Shown one piece after another: positions 1-5,938 of a stretch of 13,619 nucleotides of DNA. The stretch's first letter is position 1, and each line of letters begins with the position of its first letter. Below the pieces are notes generated by a model. That model had not been told where the DNA came from, did no database searches, and saw only the letters and a program-made list of their open reading frames with translations. The translations under genes were made by a program, and so were the position numbers. The DNA comes from an uncultured Anaerolineales bacterium (GTDB lineage Bacteria > Chloroflexota > Anaerolineae > Anaerolineales > Villigracilaceae): contig CALFXA010000072.1 in assembly GCA_937928015.1 (NCBI GenBank), positions 1-13,619 on the forward strand, written 5' to 3'.

Positions 1-591
1 ATTTATGTGACGCGCGGCGACCTGGACGGGGCGATGAAGCTCTACCAGCAATCCCTGGAAATCAAGGAAGGGCTGGGCGACCTGAAAGGCACAGCAATGA
101 CACGGGGGATGATGAGTCAAATATATTGGGCGAAGAAAAACCACTCCGAAGCAATTCAATCCTTGTTGAGCGGGTTGATGCAATTAGTGAGGCTGGGAAT
201 CGAGCCGCAAACCCAACAGGCAATGGCTTCAGATATGGCAGAATGGAGGAACGAACTCGGGAGTGAGGGTTTTGATCCGCTTTGGAGAGAGATCACTGGG
301 CAGGAGGTGCCTGATTGGCTGACATCGGAACCCGCCGCTTCGACAGGTTCCGCGCAGGGCATGACGGCCGAGCAGTTCATCGCGGGGGCGATACGGGCCC
401 AGCGCGAGAAGGCCCCCGAAGCCGAGCAGTATTTCAAGGCCGCACAGCAGATGGCAAGCAACCCCAATGCGCCCGAAGAATATCAGGCCCTGGGGAAGGT
501 CTTGCAGCGCATCTTGAGCGGGGATGGGAAGGTCGATCTCTCCGCCCTACGGCCAGAATGGGCGGAATTGATCCGCCAGGAGATGGAGTAG
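1..591 (+). CDS. TPR-repeat protein, C-terminal part (5' end outside window)
   Basis: The frame is open from the first base (Ile-Tyr-Val-Thr-Arg-Gly-Asp...), so the GTG at position 7 is not a credible start and the gene begins upstream. The visible ~196 residues start inside a tetratricopeptide repeat with the usual G-D-x-x-x-A-x-x-x-Y-x-x-S-L-x-I-x-x-x-L-G-D pattern, followed by a second, weaker repeat (M-x-x-Q-I-Y-W-A-K-K-N-H-x-E-A-I). TPRs are helical hairpins used for protein-protein contacts; no enzymatic domain is visible. The C-terminal ~90 residues are Ala/Gln/Glu-rich and helical-looking. About residue 112 a short low-complexity stretch P-A-A-S-T-G-S-A-Q-G is encoded by DNA resembling the intergenic palindromic repeat (335-360). 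Function unknown; in related bacteria such tails belong to large TPR regulators or signalling proteins (family knowledge). Confidence 0.8.
   Translation: MYVTRGDLDGAMKLYQQSLEIKEGLGDLKGTAMTRGMMSQIYWAKKNHSEAIQSLLSGLMQLVRLGIEPQTQQAMASDMAEWRNELGSEGFDPLWREITGQEVPDWLTSEPAASTGSAQGMTAEQFIAGAIRAQREKAPEAEQYFKAAQQMASNPNAPEEYQALGKVLQRILSGDGKVDLSALRPEWAELIRQEME
335..360. repeat. repeat-like segment inside the TPR gene
   Basis: This stretch reads CGCTTCGACAGG, then a C/G-rich joint, then CGCAGGGC, close to the palindromic repeat arms CCCTTCGACTGCG and CGCTCAGGGC found between genes. It is translated in frame as A-A-S-T-G-S-A-Q-G, a low-complexity bridge between two helical segments. The match is less exact than for the intergenic copies, so descent from the repeat is an inference. 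Confidence 0.45.
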
Positions 592-624
592 TTGCTTTTC
601 TCAGGGGGTGGTTGGGGCGGATCC

Positions 625-650
625 TTGCGCTTCGACTACGCTCAGCGCGA
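625..650. repeat. palindromic repeat copy A (arms GCGCT/AGCGC)
   Basis: Short copy without a core: GCGCT (627-631), CGACTACG middle, AGCGC (644-648). The arms pair perfectly although both differ from the common GCCCT/AGGGC, so C-to-G in one arm is matched by G-to-C in the other. It lies 33 nt downstream of the TPR stop codon. Confidence 0.8.
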
Positions 651-665
651 AGAGACTGGGGATAT

Positions 666-716
666 GCCCTTCGACTGCGGCCCTTTCAGAGCCTCCGCTC
701 AGGGCGAAGATAACTC
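666..716. repeat. palindromic repeat copy B with short core
   Basis: GCCCT (666-670) leads into TCGACTGCG, a 15-nt core, then CCGCTCAGGGC (arm AGGGC 701-705) and the tail GAAGATAACTC. Positions 693-716 recur at 877-900 with one mismatch, so this copy and copy D share a 3' flank. Confidence 0.8.
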
Positions 717-717
717 G

Positions 718-768
718 GCCTCCGCTCGGGCGGACATTTCGTCCTGAGCGGAGGCTGAGCGTTTTTTT
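718..768 (+). terminator. stem-loop followed by T7, terminator-like
   Basis: A perfect 10-bp stem GCCTCCGCTC (718-727) / GAGCGGAGGC (746-755) encloses a second stem GGAC (732-735) / GTCC (741-744). Six bases later comes a run of seven T (762-768). This has the form of an intrinsic terminator on the + strand, 127 nt past the TPR stop. The gap between stem and T-run is longer than ideal; alternative pairing of CGCTC (723-727) with the GAGCG at 757-761 would bring the stem right up to the T-run. The right half overlaps repeat copy C. Confidence 0.55.
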
Positions 769-790
769 GCGAAGCCGAAGTCGAAGGACG
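740..790. repeat. palindromic repeat copy C (arms CGTCCT/AGGACG)
   Basis: CGTCCTGAGCGGAG (from 740), a T-rich core, then AGTCGAAGGACG (to 790). Compared with the common arms CGCCCT/AGGGCG, a C-to-T change in the left arm is matched by G-to-A in the right arm. The core holds GTTTTTTTGCG, like the TTTTGCG cores of the copies at 1696 and 6931. Confidence 0.8.
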
Positions 791-844
791 AAGAGGTTGG
801 TAGATGCGCTTACCCTTTCGGGTACGATGTCGACTGCGCAGGCA

Positions 845-906
845 CCCTTCGACTGCGCTCCCCGCTTCGCAGGTCGCTCCGCTCAGGGCGGAGATAACTC
901 AGGGCG
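845..906. repeat. palindromic repeat copy D plus an extra half copy
   Basis: CCCTTCGACTGCG (845-857), a ~20-nt core containing CGCTTCGCAGG, then CTCCGCTCAGGGCGGAG (877-893), which is itself a 6-bp hairpin. A second right-hand half, CTCAGGGCG (898-906), follows and runs into the end of the methyltransferase gene, where it supplies the stop codon (899-901 on the minus strand). Confidence 0.75.
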
Positions 907-1681
907 AAGTGCGCTGGCGCACGGCCTCGTACACGATCAGGGCGGTAGAAATGGAGACGTTGAGCGAGTTGACCTGTCCGAACATGGGGATGAGCACCTG
1001 CTGGTCCGCGTGGGACATCCAGAAGTCGCTCAGGCCCGCGTCCTCGGTGCCGACGGCGATGGCGGTGGGACGGGTCAGGTCGGCGGCGGTGTAGGGCTGG
1101 GTAGCGGCGGGGGTGGCGGCCAGCACCTGCATGTCCCTGGACTTGAGCCAGGCCAGCGCGGAGGTGTTGTCGGCTTCGACGGTCTGCACGCTGAAGGCGG
1201 CGCCGCGGCTGGCGCGGATGACGTTCGGGTTCCACAGGTCCACGCGCGGGTCGCATACGAGCAGGGCATCCACGCCCGCGGCGTCCGCGGTGCGCAGGAT
1301 GGCACCCAGGTTGCCAGGCTTCTCGACCGACTCGGCCAGGATGACCAGGGGCAAGGGGCGCAGATGCAGGTCAGCGAGCGAGCGGCTGGGGATGGGGAAG
1401 ACGCCCAGCCAGCCGTCGGGGCCCTCACGGTGAGACATCTTCTCGAAGACCGCGCGGGAGACGGTCAGCGTTTCGACGACGGGCAGGGCGATGGGGCGGG
1501 AGGTCAGCTCGGGAGCGGTGAAGACCGTGCGCGGGGTGAGGCCTGAGGCCAGGGCGAGGGTCAACTCGTCCCAGCCTTCCACCAACATCAGGCCGTCGCG
1601 CTGGCGCTGACGCTTGTCCTCGCGCAGTTTGACGATGGATTTGACGCGTTCGTTTTGCAGGCTGGTGATGTCGAAGGTCAT
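899..1681 (-). CDS. SpoU/TrmH-family RNA 2'-O-ribose methyltransferase
   Basis: 260 residues, a normal length for the RlmB/TsnR branch of SPOUT methyltransferases, which use SAM to methylate ribose 2'-OH in rRNA or tRNA in the cytoplasm. An N-terminal L30e-like substrate-binding region (about 1-100, with L-Q-N-E-R-V-K and L-M-L-V-E-G) precedes the catalytic domain. All three SpoU motifs are present: motif 1 with Asn124 and Arg130 in E-x-x-x-P-G-N-L-G-A-I-L-R-T-A-D, motif 2 G-T-E-D-A-G-L (211-217), and motif 3 I-P-M-F-G-x-x-N-S-L-N-V-S (231-243, trefoil knot). Substrate cannot be assigned; large-subunit rRNA is the likeliest target. ATG at 1681 lies 8 nt below a TATAAT. The last codons are ...TCG CCC TGA, and the CCCTGA comes from an intergenic repeat, so the native C-terminus may have been trimmed or extended. 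Confidence 0.9.
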   Translation of the reverse strand: MTFDITSLQNERVKSIVKLREDKRQRQRDGLMLVEGWDELTLALASGLTPRTVFTAPELTSRPIALPVVETLTVSRAVFEKMSHREGPDGWLGVFPIPSRSLADLHLRPLPLVILAESVEKPGNLGAILRTADAAGVDALLVCDPRVDLWNPNVIRASRGAAFSVQTVEADNTSALAWLKSRDMQVLAATPAATQPYTAADLTRPTAIAVGTEDAGLSDFWMSHADQQVLIPMFGQVNSLNVSISTALIVYEAVRQRTSP

Positions 1682-1689
1682 GGGGATAT

Positions 1690-1695
1690 ATTATA
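1690..1695 (-). promoter_or_regulatory. -10 box TATAAT for the methyltransferase gene, near-leaderless
   Basis: A perfect TATAAT on the minus strand ends 8 nt before the ATG at 1681, which would place the transcript start within about 2 nt of the start codon. No convincing -35 hexamer is seen 17 nt upstream, because that stretch is repeat sequence. No Shine-Dalgarno is possible in the 8-nt ATATCCCC, which fits leaderless translation. Confidence 0.55.
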
Positions 1696-1743
1696 CGCCC
1701 TGAGCGGAGCCGCGCGCATTTTGCGCGGCGTAGTCGAAGGGCG
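1696..1743. repeat. palindromic repeat copy F with hairpin core
   Basis: Arms CGCCCT (1696-1701) and AGGGCG (1738-1743) pair perfectly. Between GAGCGGAG and TAGTCGA lies a self-complementary core CCGCGC / GCGCGG around ATTTT. This is the clearest example of the arm-core-arm layout in the window. It abuts the TATAAT of the methyltransferase promoter. Confidence 0.85.
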
Positions 1744-1762
1744 AGAGTTGAGCAAGATATAT

Positions 1763-1870
1763 GCCCTTCGACTGCGCTCAGGGTGAAGTACTCCAAGATA
1801 CCCACGCTTCGACTGCGGGCGGAAGAACGCCGCCCTCCGCTCAGGGCGGAGAGCCCGCTCAGGGCGGAGG
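1763..1870. repeat. composite repeat, left bracket of the GIY-YIG gene
   Basis: Several modules in a row: a coreless copy GCCCT...AGGGT (1763-1784, one G-T pair), a linker, a copy with core hairpin GGGCGG (1817-1822) / CCGCCC (1830-1835) around the loop AAGAACG, a hairpin CTCCGC (1835-1840) / GCGGAG (1846-1851), and a further right-hand half (1854-1870). Positions 1785-1814 are identical over 30 nt to 2241-2270 on the other side of the GIY-YIG gene, in the same orientation. The final half contains the GIY-YIG stop codon. Confidence 0.85.
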
Positions 1871-2173
1871 TTTCTTTTCCCTGCGTCTTCGTTCTTCGGT
1901 CACGATCTCGTGGATTCTGGTGTAGTCGTTGGCGATCAGGGCTTGTTTCTTGGCGCGGCTCCAGCCTTTGATCTGGCGCTCATAGCGCAGGGCGTCCGAG
2001 TAACGGTCCACTTCTTCGGAACACCAGACCAATGTCACAGGGCCGCGGGAGTAGGTGTAGGCCGTGCGTGAGACGCCTTCCTGATGCTGCCAGAGGCGCT
2101 TTTCCACATCCGCGGCGCTGCCCGTGTAGTAGGTCCCATCGGAGCATTCGAGGATATAGACGCGATAAGGCAT
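1859..2173 (-). CDS. GIY-YIG domain protein (UPF0213 / YhbQ-like nuclease)
   Basis: 104 residues, the usual size of a stand-alone GIY-YIG domain, a fold that hydrolyses DNA phosphodiester bonds with one metal ion. The V-Y-I (5-7) and Y-Y-T-G (15-18) strands correspond to the GIY and YIG motifs. Arg26 (V-E-K-R-L), His30, Glu65 (R-Y-E-R-Q-I-K-G-W) fit the expected catalytic Arg, the helix His and the metal-binding Glu, so the enzyme looks intact. No DNA-binding domain is fused; the tail is Arg/Lys-rich. Cellular role is unsettled for this family. The gene is enclosed by copies of one composite repeat (1763-1870 and 2190-2310). Its last three residues Pro-Pro-Pro and its stop (CCT CCG CCC TGA) are encoded by the repeat. 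ATG at 2173 is preceded by an A/G-rich stretch but no clear Shine-Dalgarno. Confidence 0.88.
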   Translation of the reverse strand: MPYRVYILECSDGTYYTGSAADVEKRLWQHQEGVSRTAYTYSRGPVTLVWCSEEVDRYSDALRYERQIKGWSRAKKQALIANDYTRIHEIVTEERRRREKKPPP

Positions 2174-2189
2174 TTCTTTTTCCCATGCT

Positions 2190-2310
2190 CGCCTTTCGAC
2201 TGCGTTTGGACGAAGAACACGTCCTCACTCCGCTCAAGGCGAAGTACTCCAAGATACCCACGCTTCGACTACGGGGCGAAAGAACATCGCCCCTCCGCTC
2301 AGCGCGGAGA
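2190..2310. repeat. composite repeat, right bracket of the GIY-YIG gene
   Basis: First module: arms CGCCTT (2190-2195) and AAGGCG (2236-2241), a compensated variant of CGCCCT/AGGGCG, with a core hairpin GGACG (2208-2212) / CGTCC (2220-2224) around loop AAGAACA. Then the 30-nt linker identical to 1785-1814. Second module: core hairpin GGGGCGA (2273-2279) / TCGCCCC (2287-2293), seven perfect pairs around the same loop AAGAACA, followed by hairpin CTCCGC...GCGGAG (2293-2309). It starts 4 nt past the stop of the upstream acetyltransferase gene. Confidence 0.85.
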
Positions 2311-2313
2311 AAT

Positions 2314-2931
2314 CTAAAGATCCTTCCTGACCTTGACCCCATCTTGTTTGACGATGTAGGCGGGAACGCCCACCACGGTGCAGTGGGGCGGGACGTCCTT
2401 GACCACCACGGCGTTGGCGCCGACGATGGAGTAATCGCCGATGTGGACCCTGCCGATGACCTTGGCCCCCGCCGTGATCTGGACGTGGTTCCCGATGACG
2501 GGACGGTCGTTCTCGTTGGCGAAGCCGACCGTGACCTGCTGGTTGATCCAGCAGTTCTCGCCGATGCTCTCGGCCGCGACGATGGTGCTAAAGCCATGCT
2601 GGATGAACAGCCCAGGACCGATGGAGGGCACGTCGAGGTACAGGCTGTCGAGCGGGCGGTAGAAGAGCTTGGCCAGTTCGAGGAACAGGCGCGTGGCCAG
2701 TCCGCGCTGACGCTTGATGCGGTAGTAGAACAGGGTGCGGAATTCGGGGAACTTCCACAGCAGCCAGACCAGGCCGTTCCAGTCGGCGCAGTCCGAGTCG
2801 GCGAAGGAGGTCACCTCGAGCCAACGCTCGACGTCGCGCTGGATGTGGGGCCGCTCCGACGAGCGGCGGAAGAGCCAGAGGTGCAGGGCGGCGCGGGCGG
2901 TGGAGAGGATGCGGAGGATGCGAAACAACAT
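2314..2931 (-). CDS. serine O-acetyltransferase-like hexapeptide-repeat protein
   Basis: 205 residues. The C-terminal half is a left-handed parallel beta-helix of hexapeptide repeats (about 98-195: I-G-P-G, I-G-E-N, I-G-N-H, I-G-D-Y, then V-P-P-H-x-x-V-V-G-V-P-A). The order matches CysE-type serine acetyltransferases, which make O-acetylserine for cysteine synthesis. Asp100 and His112 (I-Q-H-G) fit the CysE catalytic Asp-His pair; the second CysE His, expected in R-H-P, is absent (N-D-R-P at 141-144). The N-terminal ~95 residues are helical, with W-x-x-x-x-F-P-E-F-R-x-L-F-Y-Y-R. Acceptor is therefore open: serine, a sugar or another amine. Start: ATG at 2931 overlaps the preceding TAA as TAATG, so it is translationally coupled to DppF. 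Why it rides in a peptide-import operon is unknown. Confidence 0.8.
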   Translation of the reverse strand: MLFRILRILSTARAALHLWLFRRSSERPHIQRDVERWLEVTSFADSDCADWNGLVWLLWKFPEFRTLFYYRIKRQRGLATRLFLELAKLFYRPLDSLYLDVPSIGPGLFIQHGFSTIVAAESIGENCWINQQVTVGFANENDRPVIGNHVQITAGAKVIGRVHIGDYSIVGANAVVVKDVPPHCTVVGVPAYIVKQDGVKVRKDL

Positions 2932-4004
2932 TATGGGGTCCCTTGTTCGATGCGCAGGCAGGCCGCCTGATGGGTGGGGCTGACGGCGTGCCAGGGTGGG
3001 TCGATCTTCCCACACTCAGCAGTGGCGATCGGGCAGCGTGGGTGGAAGCGGCAGCCCGTGGGCAGGTCGATCGGGTTGGGGGTCTCGCCCTGCAGGATGA
3101 CGCGCTCGCGGCGCTGGCGCGGGTTGGGCACGGGGATGACCGAGATCAGGGCCCGGGTGTATGGGTGTTGCGGGTTCGCCAGGACCTCGCGGGCGGGTCC
3201 CGTCTCGACGATGCGGCCCAGGTACATGACCGCCAGGCGGTCGGCGAAGTAGGCCACGGTGCTCAGGTCGTGCGTGATGAAGACGATGCTCACGCCGCGC
3301 TTCTGGCGCAGGTCGCGCAGCAGGTTGAGGATCTCGGCGCGGATGGAGACATCCAGCATCGAGACGGGTTCGTCGGCGATGAGCAATTCGGGCTGCAGCA
3401 CCATGGCCGAGGCGATCACCACGCGCTGGCGCTGTCCGCCCGAGAGCTCGTGCGGGTAACGCAGGAAGTAATCCTCGGCGGGACGCAGCCCCGCCTCTTC
3501 GAGCGCGGTCTTGACGCGCGCGATGCGCTCCTCCCTGCCGCGCGCCAGTCCGTGTACCACCAGCGGCTCGGCCACGATCTCGAGGATGGTGGCGCGCGGG
3601 TTGAGCGACTCGTAGGGGTCCTGGAAGATCATCTGGGCCTGCTGGCGCAGGCGCTTCATGGACATGCGCGGCAGCACCTGCTGCTCGCGGGTGCCCACGC
3701 CGCCCGATTCGAGCGGGACCAGGCCCGCGCGGGCACGGCGCTCGTGTGCGCCGACCGTCTCGTTGTGGAAGAGGATCTCGCCGTCGGTCTGCTCTTCGAG
3801 GCCGATCAGGGTGCGGGCGATGGTGGTCTTGCCACAGCCCGACTCGCCGACCACGGCCAGCACCTCGCCGCGCTCGAGCGTGAACGAGACCCCGTCCACG
3901 GCCTTGACGTAGTCCGCGGGCTTGCGGCGCAGGAGGTCGGTCAGCGATTGGCGGATGGGGAAATACTTGTAGAGATTGCGGACTTCCAACATGGGCGCGG
4001 TCAT
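2931..4004 (-). CDS. dppF: peptide ABC transporter ATPase, DppF/OppF type
   Basis: 357 residues, cytoplasmic ATP-hydrolysing subunit paired with DppD to drive peptide import. Walker A G-E-S-G-C-G-K-T (53-60), Q-loop F-Q-D-P (127-130), signature L-S-G-G-Q (187-191), Walker B L-L-I-A-D-E-P (207-213), switch His245. The C-terminal oligo_HPY extension has [10 protein letters not shown] and four cysteines spaced C-x5-C-x6-C-x17-C (318, 324, 331, 349), a pattern reported to bind a 4Fe-4S cluster in mycobacterial OppD. Between Walker A and Q-loop the protein appears about 20-25 residues longer than typical DppF (extra G-L-V-P-L-E-S-G-G-V-G-T region, ~88-112). ATG at 4004 overlaps the DppD stop as ATGA; the stop TAA overlaps the next ATG. 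Confidence 0.92.
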   Translation of the reverse strand: MTAPMLEVRNLYKYFPIRQSLTDLLRRKPADYVKAVDGVSFTLERGEVLAVVGESGCGKTTIARTLIGLEEQTDGEILFHNETVGAHERRARAGLVPLESGGVGTREQQVLPRMSMKRLRQQAQMIFQDPYESLNPRATILEIVAEPLVVHGLARGREERIARVKTALEEAGLRPAEDYFLRYPHELSGGQRQRVVIASAMVLQPELLIADEPVSMLDVSIRAEILNLLRDLRQKRGVSIVFITHDLSTVAYFADRLAVMYLGRIVETGPAREVLANPQHPYTRALISVIPVPNPRQRRERVILQGETPNPIDLPTGCRFHPRCPIATAECGKIDPPWHAVSPTHQAACLRIEQGTP

Positions 4005-4984
4005 GAGAAGCGGGCCTCCCGTCCCTGGCAGAGATGGCAGGCGGCGTAATGGCCTGGTTCGGTTTCGAGCATGGGCGGAGAGACCGTCTCGCAGGCTTCC
4101 ACCTTCACGTCACAGCGCGGGTGGAAGCGGCAGCCCGTGGGCAGGTCGGTCAGGCGCGGCGGCGTGCCTGGGATGGAGGCCAGGGTATCGCCCGGGCGGT
4201 TCAAGTCGGGGAAGGAGGCCAGCAGTCGGCGCGTGTAGGGATGCTGCGGATTGTTGTAGATGGCGTCGGCGGTGCCGTATTCGGCCACCTTGCCGCCGTA
4301 CATCACGACCACCGAATCGCACACCTCAGCCACCACGCCCAGATCATGGGTGACCATGACGATGGCCAGGCCGAGTTCCTTCTGGATCTCCTTCAGCAGT
4401 TGCAGCACCTGGGCCTGGATCATCACGTCCAGCGCGGTGGTGGGTTCGTCGGCGAAGAGCAGGTCGGGCGAGCAGGCCAGGGCCATGGCGATCATGGCGC
4501 GCTGCCGCATGCCACCTGAATACTGGTGCGGATACTGGTCCCGCCGCGCGCGCTGAATGCCCACCATCTCGAGCAGTTCGCCCACGCGTTTCTCGGCGGC
4601 CTCGCGGTCCATGAGGTTGTGCAGTTCGATGGCCTCGCGGATCTGGTCGCCGACCTTCATGACGGGGTTGAGGGCGTTCATTGCGCCCTGGAAGACGATG
4701 GCCATCTCCTTCCAGCGCACGGCGCGCATCTGCGGCTCGCTGAACTGCAGCAGGTCCCTGCCCTGGAAGAGGGCGCGGCCCGAGGTGATGCGTCCGCTGG
4801 CGGGCAACAGGCGCATGACCGACATCAAGGTGGTGGTCTTGCCGCAGCCCGACTCGCCCACCAGACCGACGGTCTGGCCTGGCAGCACGTCGAAGGAAAC
4901 ATCTTCCAGCGCGCGCGCCACCTTGCCGTCGGGCAGGAGGAACTCCGTGGTCAGGTTGCGAACGGATAAAAGCGCCTCGCTCAT
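4001..4984 (-). CDS. dppD: peptide ABC transporter ATPase, DppD/OppD type
   Basis: 327 residues. Complete nucleotide-binding domain: Walker A G-E-S-G-C-G-K-T (43-50), Q-loop [10 protein letters not shown] (98-107), signature Y-S-G-G-M (155-159), Walker B L-L-F-A-D-E-P (175-181), switch His213, then the oligo_HPY tail with [11 protein letters not shown]. The tail Cys pattern C-x5-C-x6-C-x17-C (285, 291, 298, 316) equals that of DppF. The Q-loop Q-G-A-M-N-A-L-N-P and P-T-T-A-L-D are typical of the D rather than the F subunit. Chosen start is ATG at 4984, overlapping the DppC stop as ATGA; the same frame is open 52 codons further upstream but that part lies inside dppC and is not domain sequence. 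Confidence 0.93.
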   Translation of the reverse strand: MSEALLSVRNLTTEFLLPDGKVARALEDVSFDVLPGQTVGLVGESGCGKTTTLMSVMRLLPASGRITSGRALFQGRDLLQFSEPQMRAVRWKEMAIVFQGAMNALNPVMKVGDQIREAIELHNLMDREAAEKRVGELLEMVGIQRARRDQYPHQYSGGMRQRAMIAMALACSPDLLFADEPTTALDVMIQAQVLQLLKEIQKELGLAIVMVTHDLGVVAEVCDSVVVMYGGKVAEYGTADAIYNNPQHPYTRRLLASFPDLNRPGDTLASIPGTPPRLTDLPTGCRFHPRCDVKVEACETVSPPMLETEPGHYAACHLCQGREARFS

Positions 4985-5937
4985 TCCACCCCCTTGCCTG
5001 GTACCGTGACCATATTCTGATCTCCCTCCAGGTGATGCGCCGTCAAGCGCGGATTGAGCATCTCCTCCAGCACGTTGCCGAGCAGTACACAGCCCAGCGT
5101 GACCCACACGATGGCCAGGCCAGGCGGCAGGTAGAACCACCAGGCGCCATTGGTGACCGCGCTGCGGTCGAAGGCAAAATTGAGCATGGTGCCCCAGGAA
5201 GGTTTGGTCGGGTCCCCCAGGCCGAGGAAGGCCAGGCCCGACTCGACCAGGATGGCCGTGGACAGGATCAGCACGGTGTTGGCCACGATGAGCGGCATGA
5301 TCTGCGGCAGGATGTGCTTGCGGATGATGTGTCCGTGCCCCGCGCCGATGGCGCGCGCCCGTGCCACGAACTGGCGCTCCTTGATGGTCAGCACCTGTGA
5401 GCGGATTAGGCGCGCAGTACTGGTCCAGTAGAGCAGGCCAATGACGGCGATCAGCACGGTCAACGGGGAAATCTTCAGGTCCAATTGACGGATGGTAGCC
5501 ACCAGAATCAGCATCAACGGCAGGTCAGGGATGACCAGCAGGATGTCGGTGATGCGCATCAGGAGGTTATCCACTGCGCCGCCGAAGTAGCCCGCCAGAA
5601 TCCCGAACAAACTGCCGACGAACATGGCGATGAAACCCGCCATGAAGCCGACCATGAGCGAGATGCGTGCGCCGTGAACCAACTGCGACCAGACGTCGTG
5701 GCCCGCGTCGTCGGTGCCGAGCGGCGCGTGGACGGCGGGCGAGGCGAAGGTCAGGCCGTGGCCGCCCTCGTCGCGGATGATGTCGCTGGGGCTGTAGGGA
5801 GACAGCCAGGGGGCGAAGGTCGCCACCAGGATCGACGTAATAACCAGGAAGGCGCCCAGCAGGCCCAAACGATTCTTGCGGAAGGTCTTCCAGAACTCGG
5901 CCAGGTTGCGTTTGAAGAGAGTCCAGTTCTCGTTCAT
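4981..5937 (-). CDS. dppC: peptide ABC transporter permease, DppC/OppC type
   Basis: 318 residues, inner-membrane half of the peptide channel. An N-terminal membrane segment (about 25-45) with K-N-R-L-G-L-L-G is the OppC_N feature; H-A-P-L-G-T-D-D-x-G-H-D-V-W-S-Q-L-V-H-G-A-R-x-S-L (70-94) is the family hallmark. Further hydrophobic segments lie near 96-118, 131-150, 159-176, 217-240 and 273-292. The EAA loop that contacts the ATPase is at 189-217 (A-R-A-I-G-A-G-x-x-x-I-I-x-K-H-I-L-P). The stop of dppB and this ATG are separated by one base, and the stop overlaps the dppD start, so all three are translationally coupled. Confidence 0.94.
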   Translation of the reverse strand: MNENWTLFKRNLAEFWKTFRKNRLGLLGAFLVITSILVATFAPWLSPYSPSDIIRDEGGHGLTFASPAVHAPLGTDDAGHDVWSQLVHGARISLMVGFMAGFIAMFVGSLFGILAGYFGGAVDNLLMRITDILLVIPDLPLMLILVATIRQLDLKISPLTVLIAVIGLLYWTSTARLIRSQVLTIKERQFVARARAIGAGHGHIIRKHILPQIMPLIVANTVLILSTAILVESGLAFLGLGDPTKPSWGTMLNFAFDRSAVTNGAWWFYLPPGLAIVWVTLGCVLLGNVLEEMLNPRLTAHHLEGDQNMVTVPGKGVE

Positions 5938-5938
5938 G

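Noticed and set aside
561..577. Inverted repeat GGCGGA/TCCGCC near the end of the TPR gene
   Set aside because: Short, inside coding sequence, not followed by a T-run, and unrelated to the repeat arms; expected by chance at this GC content.
811..824. Small hairpin TACCC-TTTC-GGGTA
   Set aside because: Perfect but only 5 bp, no T-run and no second copy, so no function can be supported.
592..898. CRISPR array or tRNA cluster in the repeat-rich gap
   Set aside because: Repeat units vary in length and sequence, are present in both orientations, and have no regular spacers; no cloverleaf or CCA end was found.
608..1546. Open frame of 312 codons on the + strand covering the repeat region and the methyltransferase
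   Set aside because: It starts in repeat DNA and then runs antisense to the methyltransferase; Gly-rich, no recognisable domain.
2943..4049. Open frame of 368 codons on the + strand across dppF
   Set aside because: Complement of a complete ABC ATPase; the translation is an Ala/Asp/His-rich shadow with no domain signal.
4985..5140. 52-codon N-terminal extension of DppD
   Set aside because: Overlaps dppC in another frame, has no domain content, and the ATGA overlap at 4981-4984 gives a typical coupled start.
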